Positions 7,253 to 15,524 of a stretch of DNA of 64,000 nucleotides are shown in pieces. The stretch is taken from assembly GCF_001975705.1 (NCBI RefSeq), contig NZ_CP015093.1, forward strand, positions 806,001 to 870,000, in the 5' to 3' direction. Made by a program: the position numbers and the translations under genes. This DNA is from Salipiger abyssi (lineage in GTDB: Bacteria; Pseudomonadota; Alphaproteobacteria; Rhodobacterales; Rhodobacteraceae). Every line of letters begins with the position of its first letter. The stretch's first letter is position 1. The notes below the pieces were generated by a model. The model did not search any database. It saw only the letters and a program-made list of their open reading frames with translations, and was not told the origin of the DNA.

Positions 7253-9583
7253 TCAGGTCGTGAAAGCGGAGGCACGCTCGTCCCGCGCCATGGCGCGCAT
7301 GAGCCCCTCGGCCAGCGCCGGGCGCAGCCGGGCCGAGAGCAGCTCGCCATGCAGGCAGGGCAGAGACAGGGTTTCGAGCCGCGCGGCAAAGGGGTGCCAG
7401 AGCTCCGGGCGCAGCGCCGTGCCGGCGTGATCGCGCGCCGCGCGCACATGCAGGAGCGTACCGCCGAAACGCGCCTCGCGATGGCCGCGCACCAGCCGGT
7501 TGGTCTGCTGCACCGAGCGGATGACCCCGTCGAGCGCGCGCTCTGGCAGTTGCGCCAGCGGCTCGCCCCGCGCCCGCAGGAAGCCGAGGATCGCGGCGCG
7601 GTCGGTAAGCTCGGGATGCGCCTCAGGGTCGTGCCCGGCGATGGCGAGCAGCGCCCGTAGCGCCGCGTCGGGGCCGGGCTCCGGCTCGTTGCGCCAGCAT
7701 TCGGACGGGTAGGAATCGAGCAGCGCCACCATGCCGCAGACCCGCCCCTGCCGCTCCAGATGACAGGCGGCGGCCTGCGCGATGAGCCCGCCCAGCGACC
7801 AGCCCGCCAGATGCAGCGGTCCCTCGGGCGCCAGCTCGGCGATGCGCGCGGCATAGGCCCGCGCCAGCGCGTCGAGCGTGGCCGGATCGGGCGCTGCGGC
7901 ATCGAGCAGCGGCGATTGCAGCGCGATCAGCGGGCGGTCCTCCAGCGCGGCGGCCAGGCCGCGATAGCACCAGCCGATGCCGCCCGCCGGATGGATGGCA
8001 AAGAGCGGCGGGCGGCTGCCCCGCGACAGGCGCAGCACCGGGCCGAGCCCGTCATCGCCGGGGGCATCTTCGGCAATGCGCCGCGCCAGATCCGCCAGCA
8101 CCGGCGTTTCGAAGATCGCCGCCAGCCCCGGCGCGCGCCCGGTCTCCTCCTCGATCCGCAGGGTCAGGCGCACGGCACGCAGCGAGTCGCCGCCCGCGAG
8201 AAAGAAATCGGTCTCCGGCCCGATGGCCGTGGCCGCGCCCAGCAGCTCGGCATAGAGCCGCGCCAGCAGCGCCTCGGTGCCCGGCGCAAGCGGGCGCCCG
8301 GCGGCCTGCGCGCGCGGCTCGGGCAGCGCGCCGCGATCCAGCTTGCCGTTGGGGGTGAGCGGCAGCGCCTCCAGCGGCACGATGGCGGCGGGGATCATCG
8401 CGGCGGGCAGCCGCGCCGCCAGCGCCGCACCGAGCGCCTCGGTTCCGTCACGCGGCACCACCCAGGCGATCAGCCGTGCGCCGTCAGCGCCCTCGCGCGC
8501 CATCACCACCGCCTGGCGCAGCAGCCCGGTATCCAGCAGCGCCGCCTCGACCTCGCCGGTCTCGATGCGAACGCCACGGATCTTCACCTGCCCGTCGGCG
8601 CGGCCCTCGAAGGTGATCGTGCCATCCGCCGCCGCGCGCACGATATCGCCGGTGTCGTACATCCGCCCGCCCGGCACGAAGGGATCGGGCAGAAAGCGCT
8701 CTGCCGTCAGTTCCGGCTGGCCGAGATAGCCGTCGGCGAGCTGCCGCCCGGTGAGAAACAGCCGCCCGGCCACCCCGTCGGGCACCGGCCTCTGCCACGC
8801 GTCGAGCACATAGCAGCCGGTATTCCAGACCGGCCGGCCGATGGGCACGCTGGCGCCCTCCTCCTCACCGCTCGCCTCGTGAAAGGTGACATCGACCGCC
8901 GCTTCGGTGGGTCCATAGAGATTGTGCAGCCGGATCCGCATGCGCTCGAGACAGCGCCGCGCCAGCGCCACCGGCAGCGCCTCGCCGCTGGCAAAGACGT
9001 GGCGGATGGCGAGGCCCCGCGCCTCCGGCGTGTCGGCGAAGAGCGCCAGCATCGAGGGCACGAAATGCACCGCCGTCACGCCATGCTCGCGGATCAACCC
9101 GGCGATGGCACGCGGGTCGCGATGCGCGCCCGGCGGCGCGATGACCAGCGCCGCGCCGGAGATCAGCGGCAGGAAGAATTCCCAGACCGAGACATCGAAA
9201 GTGGCAGGCGTCTTTTGCAGGATCCGGTCCCGCGCGCCGATGCCGTATTGCGCCCGCATCCAGAGCAGCCGGTTGACGATGGCCCGATGCGGCACGCTGA
9301 CCCCCTTGGGTCGCCCGGTCGAGCCGGAGGTGAAGAGCACATAGGCCGGATCTTCGGGCGCCGCGCCATCCGGGGCCGCGCCCTCTGCCGGCCAGTCGTC
9401 GGGGGGCAGCACTCGCGCGGCGGGAAAGCCGCGCCCGGCCAGCACCAGCACCGGCGCCGCGCGCTCCAGCATATCGGCACGCCGCGCGCTGGCATCCTCG
9501 GGATCGAGCGGCATGAAAGCCGCGCCCGCGCGCAGCACCGCCACCAGCGCCACCAGAAGCTCGGTCGAGCGCGGCAGCGCCAC
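7253..9583 (-). CDS. entF: EntF-like NRPS, C-terminal frame: most of adenylation domain, carrier (PCP) and thioesterase
   Basis: This frame (776 codons) holds the bulk of the adenylation domain (YVLFTSGSTGRPKG, NLYGPTEAAVDV, YDTGD, GRADGQVKIRGVRIE), a peptidyl-carrier domain (FFLAGGDSLRAVRL, Ser for phosphopantetheine) and a type I thioesterase (LAGWSLGG). The pocket residues DVW (FDVSVW), H (VHF), F and S (VFASG), L (NLYGP), V and D (AAVDV) match the DVWHFSLVDK code of EntF, predicting L-serine. The domain begins in another reading frame upstream; joining the frames needs one extra base near 9600. The GTG at 9583 is only the first start codon in this frame, not a natural N-terminus. Thioesterases of this family release serine-trilactone siderophores. 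Confidence 0.88.
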   Translation of the reverse strand: MALPRSTELLVALVAVLRAGAAFMPLDPEDASARRADMLERAAPVLVLAGRGFPAARVLPPDDWPAEGAAPDGAAPEDPAYVLFTSGSTGRPKGVSVPHRAIVNRLLWMRAQYGIGARDRILQKTPATFDVSVWEFFLPLISGAALVIAPPGAHRDPRAIAGLIREHGVTAVHFVPSMLALFADTPEARGLAIRHVFASGEALPVALARRCLERMRIRLHNLYGPTEAAVDVTFHEASGEEEGASVPIGRPVWNTGCYVLDAWQRPVPDGVAGRLFLTGRQLADGYLGQPELTAERFLPDPFVPGGRMYDTGDIVRAAADGTITFEGRADGQVKIRGVRIETGEVEAALLDTGLLRQAVVMAREGADGARLIAWVVPRDGTEALGAALAARLPAAMIPAAIVPLEALPLTPNGKLDRGALPEPRAQAAGRPLAPGTEALLARLYAELLGAATAIGPETDFFLAGGDSLRAVRLTLRIEEETGRAPGLAAIFETPVLADLARRIAEDAPGDDGLGPVLRLSRGSRPPLFAIHPAGGIGWCYRGLAAALEDRPLIALQSPLLDAAAPDPATLDALARAYAARIAELAPEGPLHLAGWSLGGLIAQAAACHLERQGRVCGMVALLDSYPSECWRNEPEPGPDAALRALLAIAGHDPEAHPELTDRAAILGFLRARGEPLAQLPERALDGVIRSVQQTNRLVRGHREARFGGTLLHVRAARDHAGTALRPELWHPFAARLETLSLPCLHGELLSARLRPALAEGLMRAMARDERASAFTT

Positions 9584-11082
9584 GGCGACCCGCGCGCCCG
9601 GCCCGCGCCCAGCGCCCGCAGCCGCGCCGCCAGCGCCGCGCTGCGCCGGTCGAGCGTGGCGTAATCGGTCGTCTCGCCCTCGAAGTGCAGCGCCGTGGCT
9701 TCGGGGCTCGCCGCCATCTGCGCCTCGATCAACGCGCTCAGCGTGGTCTCCGGCACCGGGTGGGCGGTGGCGTTGCGCGGCGTCACATGGCTGCGGGTCT
9801 CCGCCTCGGTCAGCGTCGGCAGATCGGCGAGCCGCCCGGCATCACAGGCGCGGGTGAGGAATACCGTCAGCCGGTGCAGATGCGCCTCGGCGTCGTCGCG
9901 GGAATAAAGCGCCGGGTTGGCATCGACCTGAAGGCGCAGCGGCCCGCGCCCGTCGCCGCGAAACGCAAAGGTGATATCGTCCACCGAGCCGGCGCCGAGG
10001 ATTTCCAGCCGCGTCTCCAGCCCCGGCATGCGCGGCGTCGGCTCGAAGGGCAGCACGTTGATCAGCGGCCCGTGCAGCCGCCTTGCACCGCCGACGAGCC
10101 CCAGCTCCCGACGCAGATGCTCGCCCCGGTAGCGCCCGTGCCGGCGCATCTCGCCGAGGGTCGCGGCGGCGCCTGCCAGCCACTCCGCCAGCGGCGCGGC
10201 CTCGTCGACCGGATGCCGGAAGGGCAGCACATTGACCTGGGTCGAGGGCACCGAGCCGACGCCGCCGCCCATGCGGTTCATCAGCGGGATACCGGGCACG
10301 CTTTCGCCCTCGGTCAGCCGGGCGCAATAGGCGGCGGTCAGCGCGGTGAGCGCATCGGCCCAGGAGATGCCGGCGCGCTCGGCCAACGCCCGCAGTGCCG
10401 CCGGCAGCCCGGGATCGGAGGGGTGCTCGGCCCTCAGAAACCGCTCGGACGCGGCGGCGCGCCCGGGCGCGAGGCTGCCCACCGTGCCCAGCCCGTCGAG
10501 CTGCGCATGCCACCAGTCGCGATCCCCGGCCCGGCCCGGCGCGGCGCGATAGGCCGCATCGGCATCGCGCGCCGCCTGCCAGGGCGCCAGCGGGCGCGGC
10601 GCCGGGGCGCCTTCGGCGTAATGCGCGTAAAGCGCGGCGATGCGGCGGGTGATCAGCGTATTGGCATAGCCATCGGCGGCGAGGTGGTGAATGCGCTGGC
10701 TGAGCGCGTGCCGGGTGTCGTCCAGCCGCCAGAGGGTGAGATCCGCCACCGGCCCGGCGGCCAGATCCATGCGGGTAAAGGCATCCTCGCGGATCGCCGC
10801 CTCTGCCTCGGACCGGGACGCGCCCGAGAGGTCGCGGCGGCGCAGCGCGGGCGCCTCCCCCAGCCATTGCACCGGCTGGCCCGCGCGCAGGCCGAAACGC
10901 AGGCGCAGGCTTTCCGCCTCTTCGCAGAGATGCGCCACCGCGCGTTCCAGCGCCGGCAGGTCGAGCGCGCCGTCGATCCACAGCACCTGCCCGGTGTTGA
11001 AGGTGGCACGGCCCGGCGCCTGGGCCTGGGCGTACCAGATACCCTCCTGCGCCTCGGTGAGAGGCCAGCTCTCGCCGCTCAC
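9163..11082 (-). CDS. entF: EntF-like NRPS, N-terminal frame: condensation domain and start of adenylation domain (frameshifted)
   Basis: The start is taken as GTG at 11082, whose bases overlap the stop of the aryl carrier gene (GTGA). It yields VSGESWPLTEAQEGIWYAQ, like the EntF N-terminus. The condensation domain carries the catalytic HHLAADG motif (about residues 132-138) and would join the aryl group from the carrier protein to serine. After ALHFEGETTDYATLDRRSA, in the early adenylation domain, the frame departs from the family near base 9600 and runs on as Arg/Ala-rich nonsense to 9163. Adding one G at 9600/9601 (CCCGGCCC to CCCGGGCCC) restores ARVAVALPRSTELL and joins it to the other frame. 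Either a sequencing error or an inactivating mutation. Confidence 0.85.
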   Translation of the reverse strand: MSGESWPLTEAQEGIWYAQAQAPGRATFNTGQVLWIDGALDLPALERAVAHLCEEAESLRLRFGLRAGQPVQWLGEAPALRRRDLSGASRSEAEAAIREDAFTRMDLAAGPVADLTLWRLDDTRHALSQRIHHLAADGYANTLITRRIAALYAHYAEGAPAPRPLAPWQAARDADAAYRAAPGRAGDRDWWHAQLDGLGTVGSLAPGRAAASERFLRAEHPSDPGLPAALRALAERAGISWADALTALTAAYCARLTEGESVPGIPLMNRMGGGVGSVPSTQVNVLPFRHPVDEAAPLAEWLAGAAATLGEMRRHGRYRGEHLRRELGLVGGARRLHGPLINVLPFEPTPRMPGLETRLEILGAGSVDDITFAFRGDGRGPLRLQVDANPALYSRDDAEAHLHRLTVFLTRACDAGRLADLPTLTEAETRSHVTPRNATAHPVPETTLSALIEAQMAASPEATALHFEGETTDYATLDRRSAALAARLRALGAGRARGSPWRCRARPSFWWRWWRCCARARLSCRSIPRMPARGVPICWSARRRCWCWPGAAFPPRECCPPTTGRQRARPRMARRPKIRPMCSSPPARPGDPRGSACRIGPSSTGCSGCGRNTASARGTGSCKRRLPLSMSRSGNSSCR

Positions 11083-11333
11083 GCCCGCCTTGTCCGTTCC
11101 ACCACGGCCCACCACTCGTCCAGCGTCTCGACCTCGAAGAAGTCGATATAGTCGAGATGCGGCACCCGCGCTTCCCAGCGGGTCACCAGATCCATGGCGC
11201 GCAGCGAATCCAGCCCGTGATCGAGCAGGCTGTCGCCATCGGCGATGCTCTCGGGCGCGACATCCAGAACCTGCGCGATATCGGCGCGCATGTCGTCCTT
11301 GGTCAGCGGGGTCATCGGGCGATGCAGGGTCAT
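11079..11333 (-). CDS. Free-standing aryl carrier protein for siderophore synthesis
   Basis: An 84-residue carrier protein; Ser43 in DHGLDSLRAMDL is the expected phosphopantetheine site. The C-terminal DYIDFFEVETLDEWW resembles the aryl carrier domain at the end of EntB/DhbB/VibB. Unlike those proteins it has no isochorismatase domain. It sits between the aryl-AMP ligase and the NRPS with four-base overlaps on both sides, so the three are translationally coupled. Its role is to accept the activated aryl acid and present it to the NRPS condensation domain. An alternative start at the second Met (MTPLTKDD) is possible. Confidence 0.88.
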   Translation of the reverse strand: MTLHRPMTPLTKDDMRADIAQVLDVAPESIADGDSLLDHGLDSLRAMDLVTRWEARVPHLDYIDFFEVETLDEWWAVVERTRRA

Positions 11334-12961
11334 GCGGCCCCCTCCTCCATATGGTCTTTCCTGAGCGCCGCGCGCAGGGCGCGGCGGCTGATCTTGCCCA
11401 CCGCCGTGGTGCCGAAGCTGGTCACCAGGCGGATCTCGTCGGGCACCTTGAACGCGGCGATGTCGCGGCCCCGGATAAAGCGGCGCAGCTCTGCCGGCGC
11501 GGGGGCCGTGCCGTCGCGCGGCAGGATGAAGGCGCAGCTCTTTTCGCCCAGATGCGGGTCGGGCACCGAGACCACCACCGCGTCCAGCACCTGCGGATGC
11601 GCCAGCAGATGGTCCTCGACCTCCTCGGCGGAGATCTTCTCTCCGGCGCGGTTGATATGGTCGGTCGCCCGCCCGCGCACCTCGAGATGGCCCGAGGGCA
11701 GCCGGCGCACGATGTCGCCGGTGCGATAGAACCCGTCTTCGGTGAAGCTGCGGGCATTGGCGCCGGGCTCGTCGTGATAGGCGCGGATCGTGTAGGGGCC
11801 GCGTGTCAGCAGATGGCCGGGTTCGCCGGGGGCGACCGGGGTGCCGTCGTCGTCAAGGATCAGCACCTCGTCATCGGGCGAGATCGGCCGACCCTGAGTG
11901 GTGACGATGATCTCTTCCTCGTCGTCGAGCCGGGTGTAGTTTACCAGCCCCTCGGCCATGCCAAAGACCTGTTGCAGCGTGCAGCCCAGCACCGGGCGCA
12001 CGCGCCGCGCGGTCTCGGGCAGGAATTTCGCACCGCCGACCTGGAGCACCTCCAGCGTCGGCAGATCCGGGCGCAGGCGCTCGGCGGCATCGAGCCATTT
12101 CAGCGCCAGAGGCGGCACCAGCGCGGTGATCGTCACGCCCTCCTCGGCGATGCGGCGAAAGCCGGTCTCGGGGCGCGGATCGGGGCAGAGCGCCACCCGC
12201 CCACCGGCATAGAGCGCGCCCAGAACGCCGGGCGAGCTCATGGTGAAGTTATGCGAGATCGGCAGCACCGCGAGATAGACCGAGCCGCCGTCAAGACCGC
12301 TGATCCGGGCGCTTTCGCGCACCGAGTAAATATAATCGTCATGGGTGCGCGGAATGAGCTTCGACAGGCCGGTGCTGCCGCCGGAGATCTGGAGGAAGGC
12401 CACCGCCTGCGGATCGGGATCGCCGGGCAGCTCGCGCTCTTCCGGCGCGGCCTCGAGCCCGGCCAGCCCCTCGCCACCCTGTCCCGGCTCGCAGATCAGC
12501 ACATGGCGCAGCCCGGCGATCTCGCCTGCCAGCGCCGAGGCCAGCGCGGCGTGATCGTAGCCGGCGATGCGGCGCTCGGTCAGGATCGCCACCGCCTCGC
12601 TCTTGCGCAGCAGGTGGTCGAGCTCGATCCGGCGATGCGCCGGCAGCGCAAAGACCGGCAGCATGCCGGCGCGAAAGATGCCGAACACGGCGGAGAGATA
12701 TTCCGGCACATTGCTCATCTGCACCAGCACCCGGTCGCCCGGCACCAGCCCGCGCGCCAGCAGCCCCGCCGCGAAACGCTCGGCGCGGCGCGCCAGATCC
12801 GCATAGGACCACGTCGCGCCACCGCCCGACACGGCCAGCCTCTCGGGATGGCGCGCCGCGCGGTCGCGCAGAAGCGCGGGGAAGGTTTCCCCGCGCCAGT
12901 AGCCTTTGGCCCTGTATTCGGCCGCGACGTCCGGCGGCCAGACCTGCTCGACAGGTTTCAT
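11330..12961 (-). CDS. entE: 2,3-dihydroxybenzoate-AMP ligase
   Basis: A 543-residue aryl-activating enzyme that adenylates an aryl acid and loads it on the carrier protein. Family motifs: ISGGSTGLSKLIPRTHDDY (ATP loop), LQQVFGMAEGLVNYTRLDD, EDGFYRTGDIVR, GRATDHINRAGEKISAEEVE and the C-terminal lysine region TTAVGKISRRAL. The acid-pocket segment SHNFTMSSPG has Ser where salicylate enzymes commonly have Cys, and VFGMAEGLVNYT is as in DhbE. This favours 2,3-dihydroxybenzoate over salicylate, although the Phe after Asn is seen more in salicylate enzymes. It starts 69 bases after the beta-propeller gene. No dihydroxybenzoate synthesis genes (entA, B, C) are in the window. Confidence 0.9.
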   Translation of the reverse strand: MKPVEQVWPPDVAAEYRAKGYWRGETFPALLRDRAARHPERLAVSGGGATWSYADLARRAERFAAGLLARGLVPGDRVLVQMSNVPEYLSAVFGIFRAGMLPVFALPAHRRIELDHLLRKSEAVAILTERRIAGYDHAALASALAGEIAGLRHVLICEPGQGGEGLAGLEAAPEERELPGDPDPQAVAFLQISGGSTGLSKLIPRTHDDYIYSVRESARISGLDGGSVYLAVLPISHNFTMSSPGVLGALYAGGRVALCPDPRPETGFRRIAEEGVTITALVPPLALKWLDAAERLRPDLPTLEVLQVGGAKFLPETARRVRPVLGCTLQQVFGMAEGLVNYTRLDDEEEIIVTTQGRPISPDDEVLILDDDGTPVAPGEPGHLLTRGPYTIRAYHDEPGANARSFTEDGFYRTGDIVRRLPSGHLEVRGRATDHINRAGEKISAEEVEDHLLAHPQVLDAVVVSVPDPHLGEKSCAFILPRDGTAPAPAELRRFIRGRDIAAFKVPDEIRLVTSFGTTAVGKISRRALRAALRKDHMEEGAA

Positions 12962-13030
12962 TCTGTATCGCTCCTGCCCGGGACGTTGCGATGAGGGAAA
13001 TCAATCGCCTGCCTATCCCCGTGCCTTGCG

Positions 13031-14413
13031 TCAGCCCTCGGGCGTGACGCGGGTGATATGGTCGCCGGTCGGGTCGTCGGCGCCCTTGCTCTTGTTCACG
13101 ACGAGGACACCGCCCTTGCCGTCGAGTGCCAGATGGTTCGGGAAGGAGCCGATCTCGATATTGCCGGCGATCTCGCCATCGGGGGTCACCGCCACCAGCG
13201 TGCCGGAGCCGCGCAGGGTCACATAGGCAAGATCGGCCTCGGGATCGAAGACGATGTTCAGCGGGTTGGCGCCCACCATCACCTCGTGCAGCACCTCGCC
13301 GGTCTCGTCGTCGAGGATCATCACATTGTCGCTGCCCTGCCCGGCGGTAAAGATCCGGCCGGTTTCGGCATCGTGGCCAACGCCGATGGTGCCGCGCGAC
13401 AGGTCCACCGGCCAGACGCCGGTCTGTTCGCCCGAGGCGAGGTCGATCGCCGCCACCTCGTTGGTACCGAGACTGACCACGTAGAGCGTGCCGCTCTCCT
13501 CATCCAGTTGCAGGCTGGCGGTGCCGAACTCGGCCCGGCGGCGCGAAGAGCGCAGCTCGATGGTGCCGGTCTCTTCCAGCGTTTCGGTATCGAAGACATG
13601 CACGAAGGGCTCGAAGGTCGCGGTGACATAGACCTTGCCGTCATGGGCGACGGCATCGCGCGAATGGCTTACGGTGCCCGAAGGGAACTGCTTGATCAGC
13701 GACAGGTCGTCGGCATCGTAGACCGCCACGGTGTCCTGCCGCGTGTTGGTCACCCAGACCTGCCCCGCCTCCTCGGCGACACCGATGCCATAGACCGCAA
13801 AGACCCCGCCATCGCTGCCGTCTGCCCGCGCCGGCGCGGCGCCGGGCGCTGTCTGCGCGACGATCTCAAGCGTCTCGGGATCGAGCTTCATCAGCGCGCT
13901 CTGCTTCACCGGCGGACGGCCCACGGCGGAGGTCACATAGACCGCCTCGTCGGTCGCCGCGACCTGGTAGAGCCCCGGCTCCAGCGGCTGCGACTCGGTG
14001 GCAAAATCGCCCGACGGCGCAAGCACCGGCGAGACCTTGATCTCGAAGGTGGTGGCGTAGTCCGGGCCGGAAACCTCGGCCACCACTGGGTAGATCCCCG
14101 GTGCGGTGCCTTCGGGAATGGCGATCTCGGCGCTGATTTCGCCCTTGTCGTCGGCCTCTACCGCCGCGCCGTCATTCAATGCGGTGCCGCCCTGGCGGAA
14201 GGTCACGCTCTGGCCGGGGGTGAAGCCGCGACCGGTGATCAGCGCCACGCCGCCGGCGGCGATGGGGGCACGCTCGGCCCCAGCGGCGCGCAATTGCGCG
14301 TCAAAACCGCGTGCGAGATCTGCGAAGGGATCGGAAAGCGCGGGGGTTGCGATGAGCGCAACGGCGGTTGCGGCGGCGCAGACACCGCTGCGAAGGACGG
14401 ATGGCAGGGACAC
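13031..14413 (-). CDS. Exported YncE-type beta-propeller protein in the siderophore cluster
   Basis: A 460-residue protein starting at GTG 14413 behind a good ribosome site (CAGGAGAGG). It has a signal peptide (SLPSVLRSGVCAAATAVALIATPALS), an Ig/IPT-like domain (ITGRGFTPGQSVTFRQGG to about residue 150) and then a YncE-like seven-bladed propeller with repeated blades such as VWVTNTRQDTVAVYDADDL, VYVTATFEPFVHVFDTETL and AYVTLRGSGTLVAVTPDG. Reading further upstream in the frame gives no signal peptide. YncE-like proteins are repeatedly iron-regulated in other bacteria, but their function is not settled. The 184-base gap in front suggests its own promoter. Confidence 0.82.
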   Translation of the reverse strand: MSLPSVLRSGVCAAATAVALIATPALSDPFADLARGFDAQLRAAGAERAPIAAGGVALITGRGFTPGQSVTFRQGGTALNDGAAVEADDKGEISAEIAIPEGTAPGIYPVVAEVSGPDYATTFEIKVSPVLAPSGDFATESQPLEPGLYQVAATDEAVYVTSAVGRPPVKQSALMKLDPETLEIVAQTAPGAAPARADGSDGGVFAVYGIGVAEEAGQVWVTNTRQDTVAVYDADDLSLIKQFPSGTVSHSRDAVAHDGKVYVTATFEPFVHVFDTETLEETGTIELRSSRRRAEFGTASLQLDEESGTLYVVSLGTNEVAAIDLASGEQTGVWPVDLSRGTIGVGHDAETGRIFTAGQGSDNVMILDDETGEVLHEVMVGANPLNIVFDPEADLAYVTLRGSGTLVAVTPDGEIAGNIEIGSFPNHLALDGKGGVLVVNKSKGADDPTGDHITRVTPEG

Positions 14414-14597
14414 GTCAGCCTCTCCTGTCTGGCGGGCGCGAGGCGCCCGGCGGTTGGATGTCGGATTGGCTGCGGACCCAGATAAGCCGGTCCTTGGCTT
14501 CGATATTTCCGCGCCCGTGCAGCGGTGCCGTACGGGCGCACGGGTGTCGATATTGTATCCGAGTAAATTCGTCAAGAACACAAATCGCTCCGCGGGC

Positions 14598-15524
14598 TCA
14601 CAACTCTAGCGCGGTCTCCAGAAGGGTCGTGCGGGCAGAGCTTGCAAAGCTCTCGCCATGGCTGAGCCCGTCGAAGACCAGCGTCTCGCCAGCAACGCCA
14701 TGCCCGCGCAGCGCCTCAGACAGCCGATCGAGCGCACCCTCGGGCAGCGCGTCGCGCATGCGCAGCAGATCCTGCGCGTCGGGATTGGAGGGCCGGCTGG
14801 CGCGGGCGCGTTCGGCGCTGCCGGAATGCAGGTCGAGCACCGGCATAGGGCTGAGCCCCCGCTCGACGCTGGCGAGCACACGGGCATAAAAGCGCGCGTC
14901 ATCCCACCAGAGTGCCGGGCTGGCGGCGACGAAACGGGCAAAGGCGCCGCCAGCGGCCAGCGCCGCCTGCAAGACGAAGAGCCCGCCATAGGAATGCCCC
15001 CAGAGCAGCCGGCGCGCCGGGTCGAGCGGCGCCCGGGTCTCGACGCGCGGCAGGATCTCGCCGGTCAGCAACGCCAGATAATCAAGCGCGCCGCCGCCCG
15101 CACGGCCGCGCGGATCGGCGACCGGCCGGCCTTCGGCATCGGGCGGGGTGTAGTCCTGCGCGCGTTCCAGCGTGGCAAAGCGGGTCGCGCGGGCATGGCC
15201 ATGCGCCACGATGGCCGGACCGCCCCGCGCCGCCAGCCGGGCCAGCAGCGGCTCGTCGAGCAGCGCCGCAACCGCGCGCCCGTCGAGCATGTGCAGCGCC
15301 GGAAACCCGCCCTCGGGCACCGGCCCGCGCGGCCAGGCGATGCGGATGCGGTGGTCGGCGAGTCCGGGCACAGGGTGCGGCAGACGCAGCTCGGCGGTGT
15401 GGTAATGCGCCGAGCCGGTTTCCAGAACCGTGGGCTCGGCCACCGCCTGCATCGGCTGCGCCAGTGTCGGGCCGCCGGTGCCGATGGCCGCGAGCCCCGC
15501 GAGAAAGTTCCGTCGCCCCATCAT
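14598..15524 (-). CDS. Tat-exported IroE/Fes-like siderophore esterase
   Basis: A 308-residue alpha/beta hydrolase of the esterase-D/IroE group. The nucleophile motif is RRLLWGHSYGGLFVLQAAL (Ser178) and the C-terminal histidine lies in LSHGES (His289). The N-terminus MMGRRNFLAGLAAIG carries a twin-arginine signal, so the folded enzyme should act in the periplasm, as IroE does. IroE-type enzymes cut the serine trilactone of enterobactin-like siderophores. It overlaps the TRAP binding-protein gene by four bases, so hydrolysis and import are expressed together. Exact substrate not provable from sequence. Confidence 0.85.
   Translation of the reverse strand: MMGRRNFLAGLAAIGTGGPTLAQPMQAVAEPTVLETGSAHYHTAELRLPHPVPGLADHRIRIAWPRGPVPEGGFPALHMLDGRAVAALLDEPLLARLAARGGPAIVAHGHARATRFATLERAQDYTPPDAEGRPVADPRGRAGGGALDYLALLTGEILPRVETRAPLDPARRLLWGHSYGGLFVLQAALAAGGAFARFVAASPALWWDDARFYARVLASVERGLSPMPVLDLHSGSAERARASRPSNPDAQDLLRMRDALPEGALDRLSEALRGHGVAGETLVFDGLSHGESFASSARTTLLETALEL

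Noticed and set aside
14545..14580. Possible promoter or RirA box (TGA-N9-TCG) upstream of the beta-propeller gene
   Set aside because: TTGACG and TACAAT are only 12 bases apart and the box has a mismatch; the region is AT-rich but no precise site can be defended.
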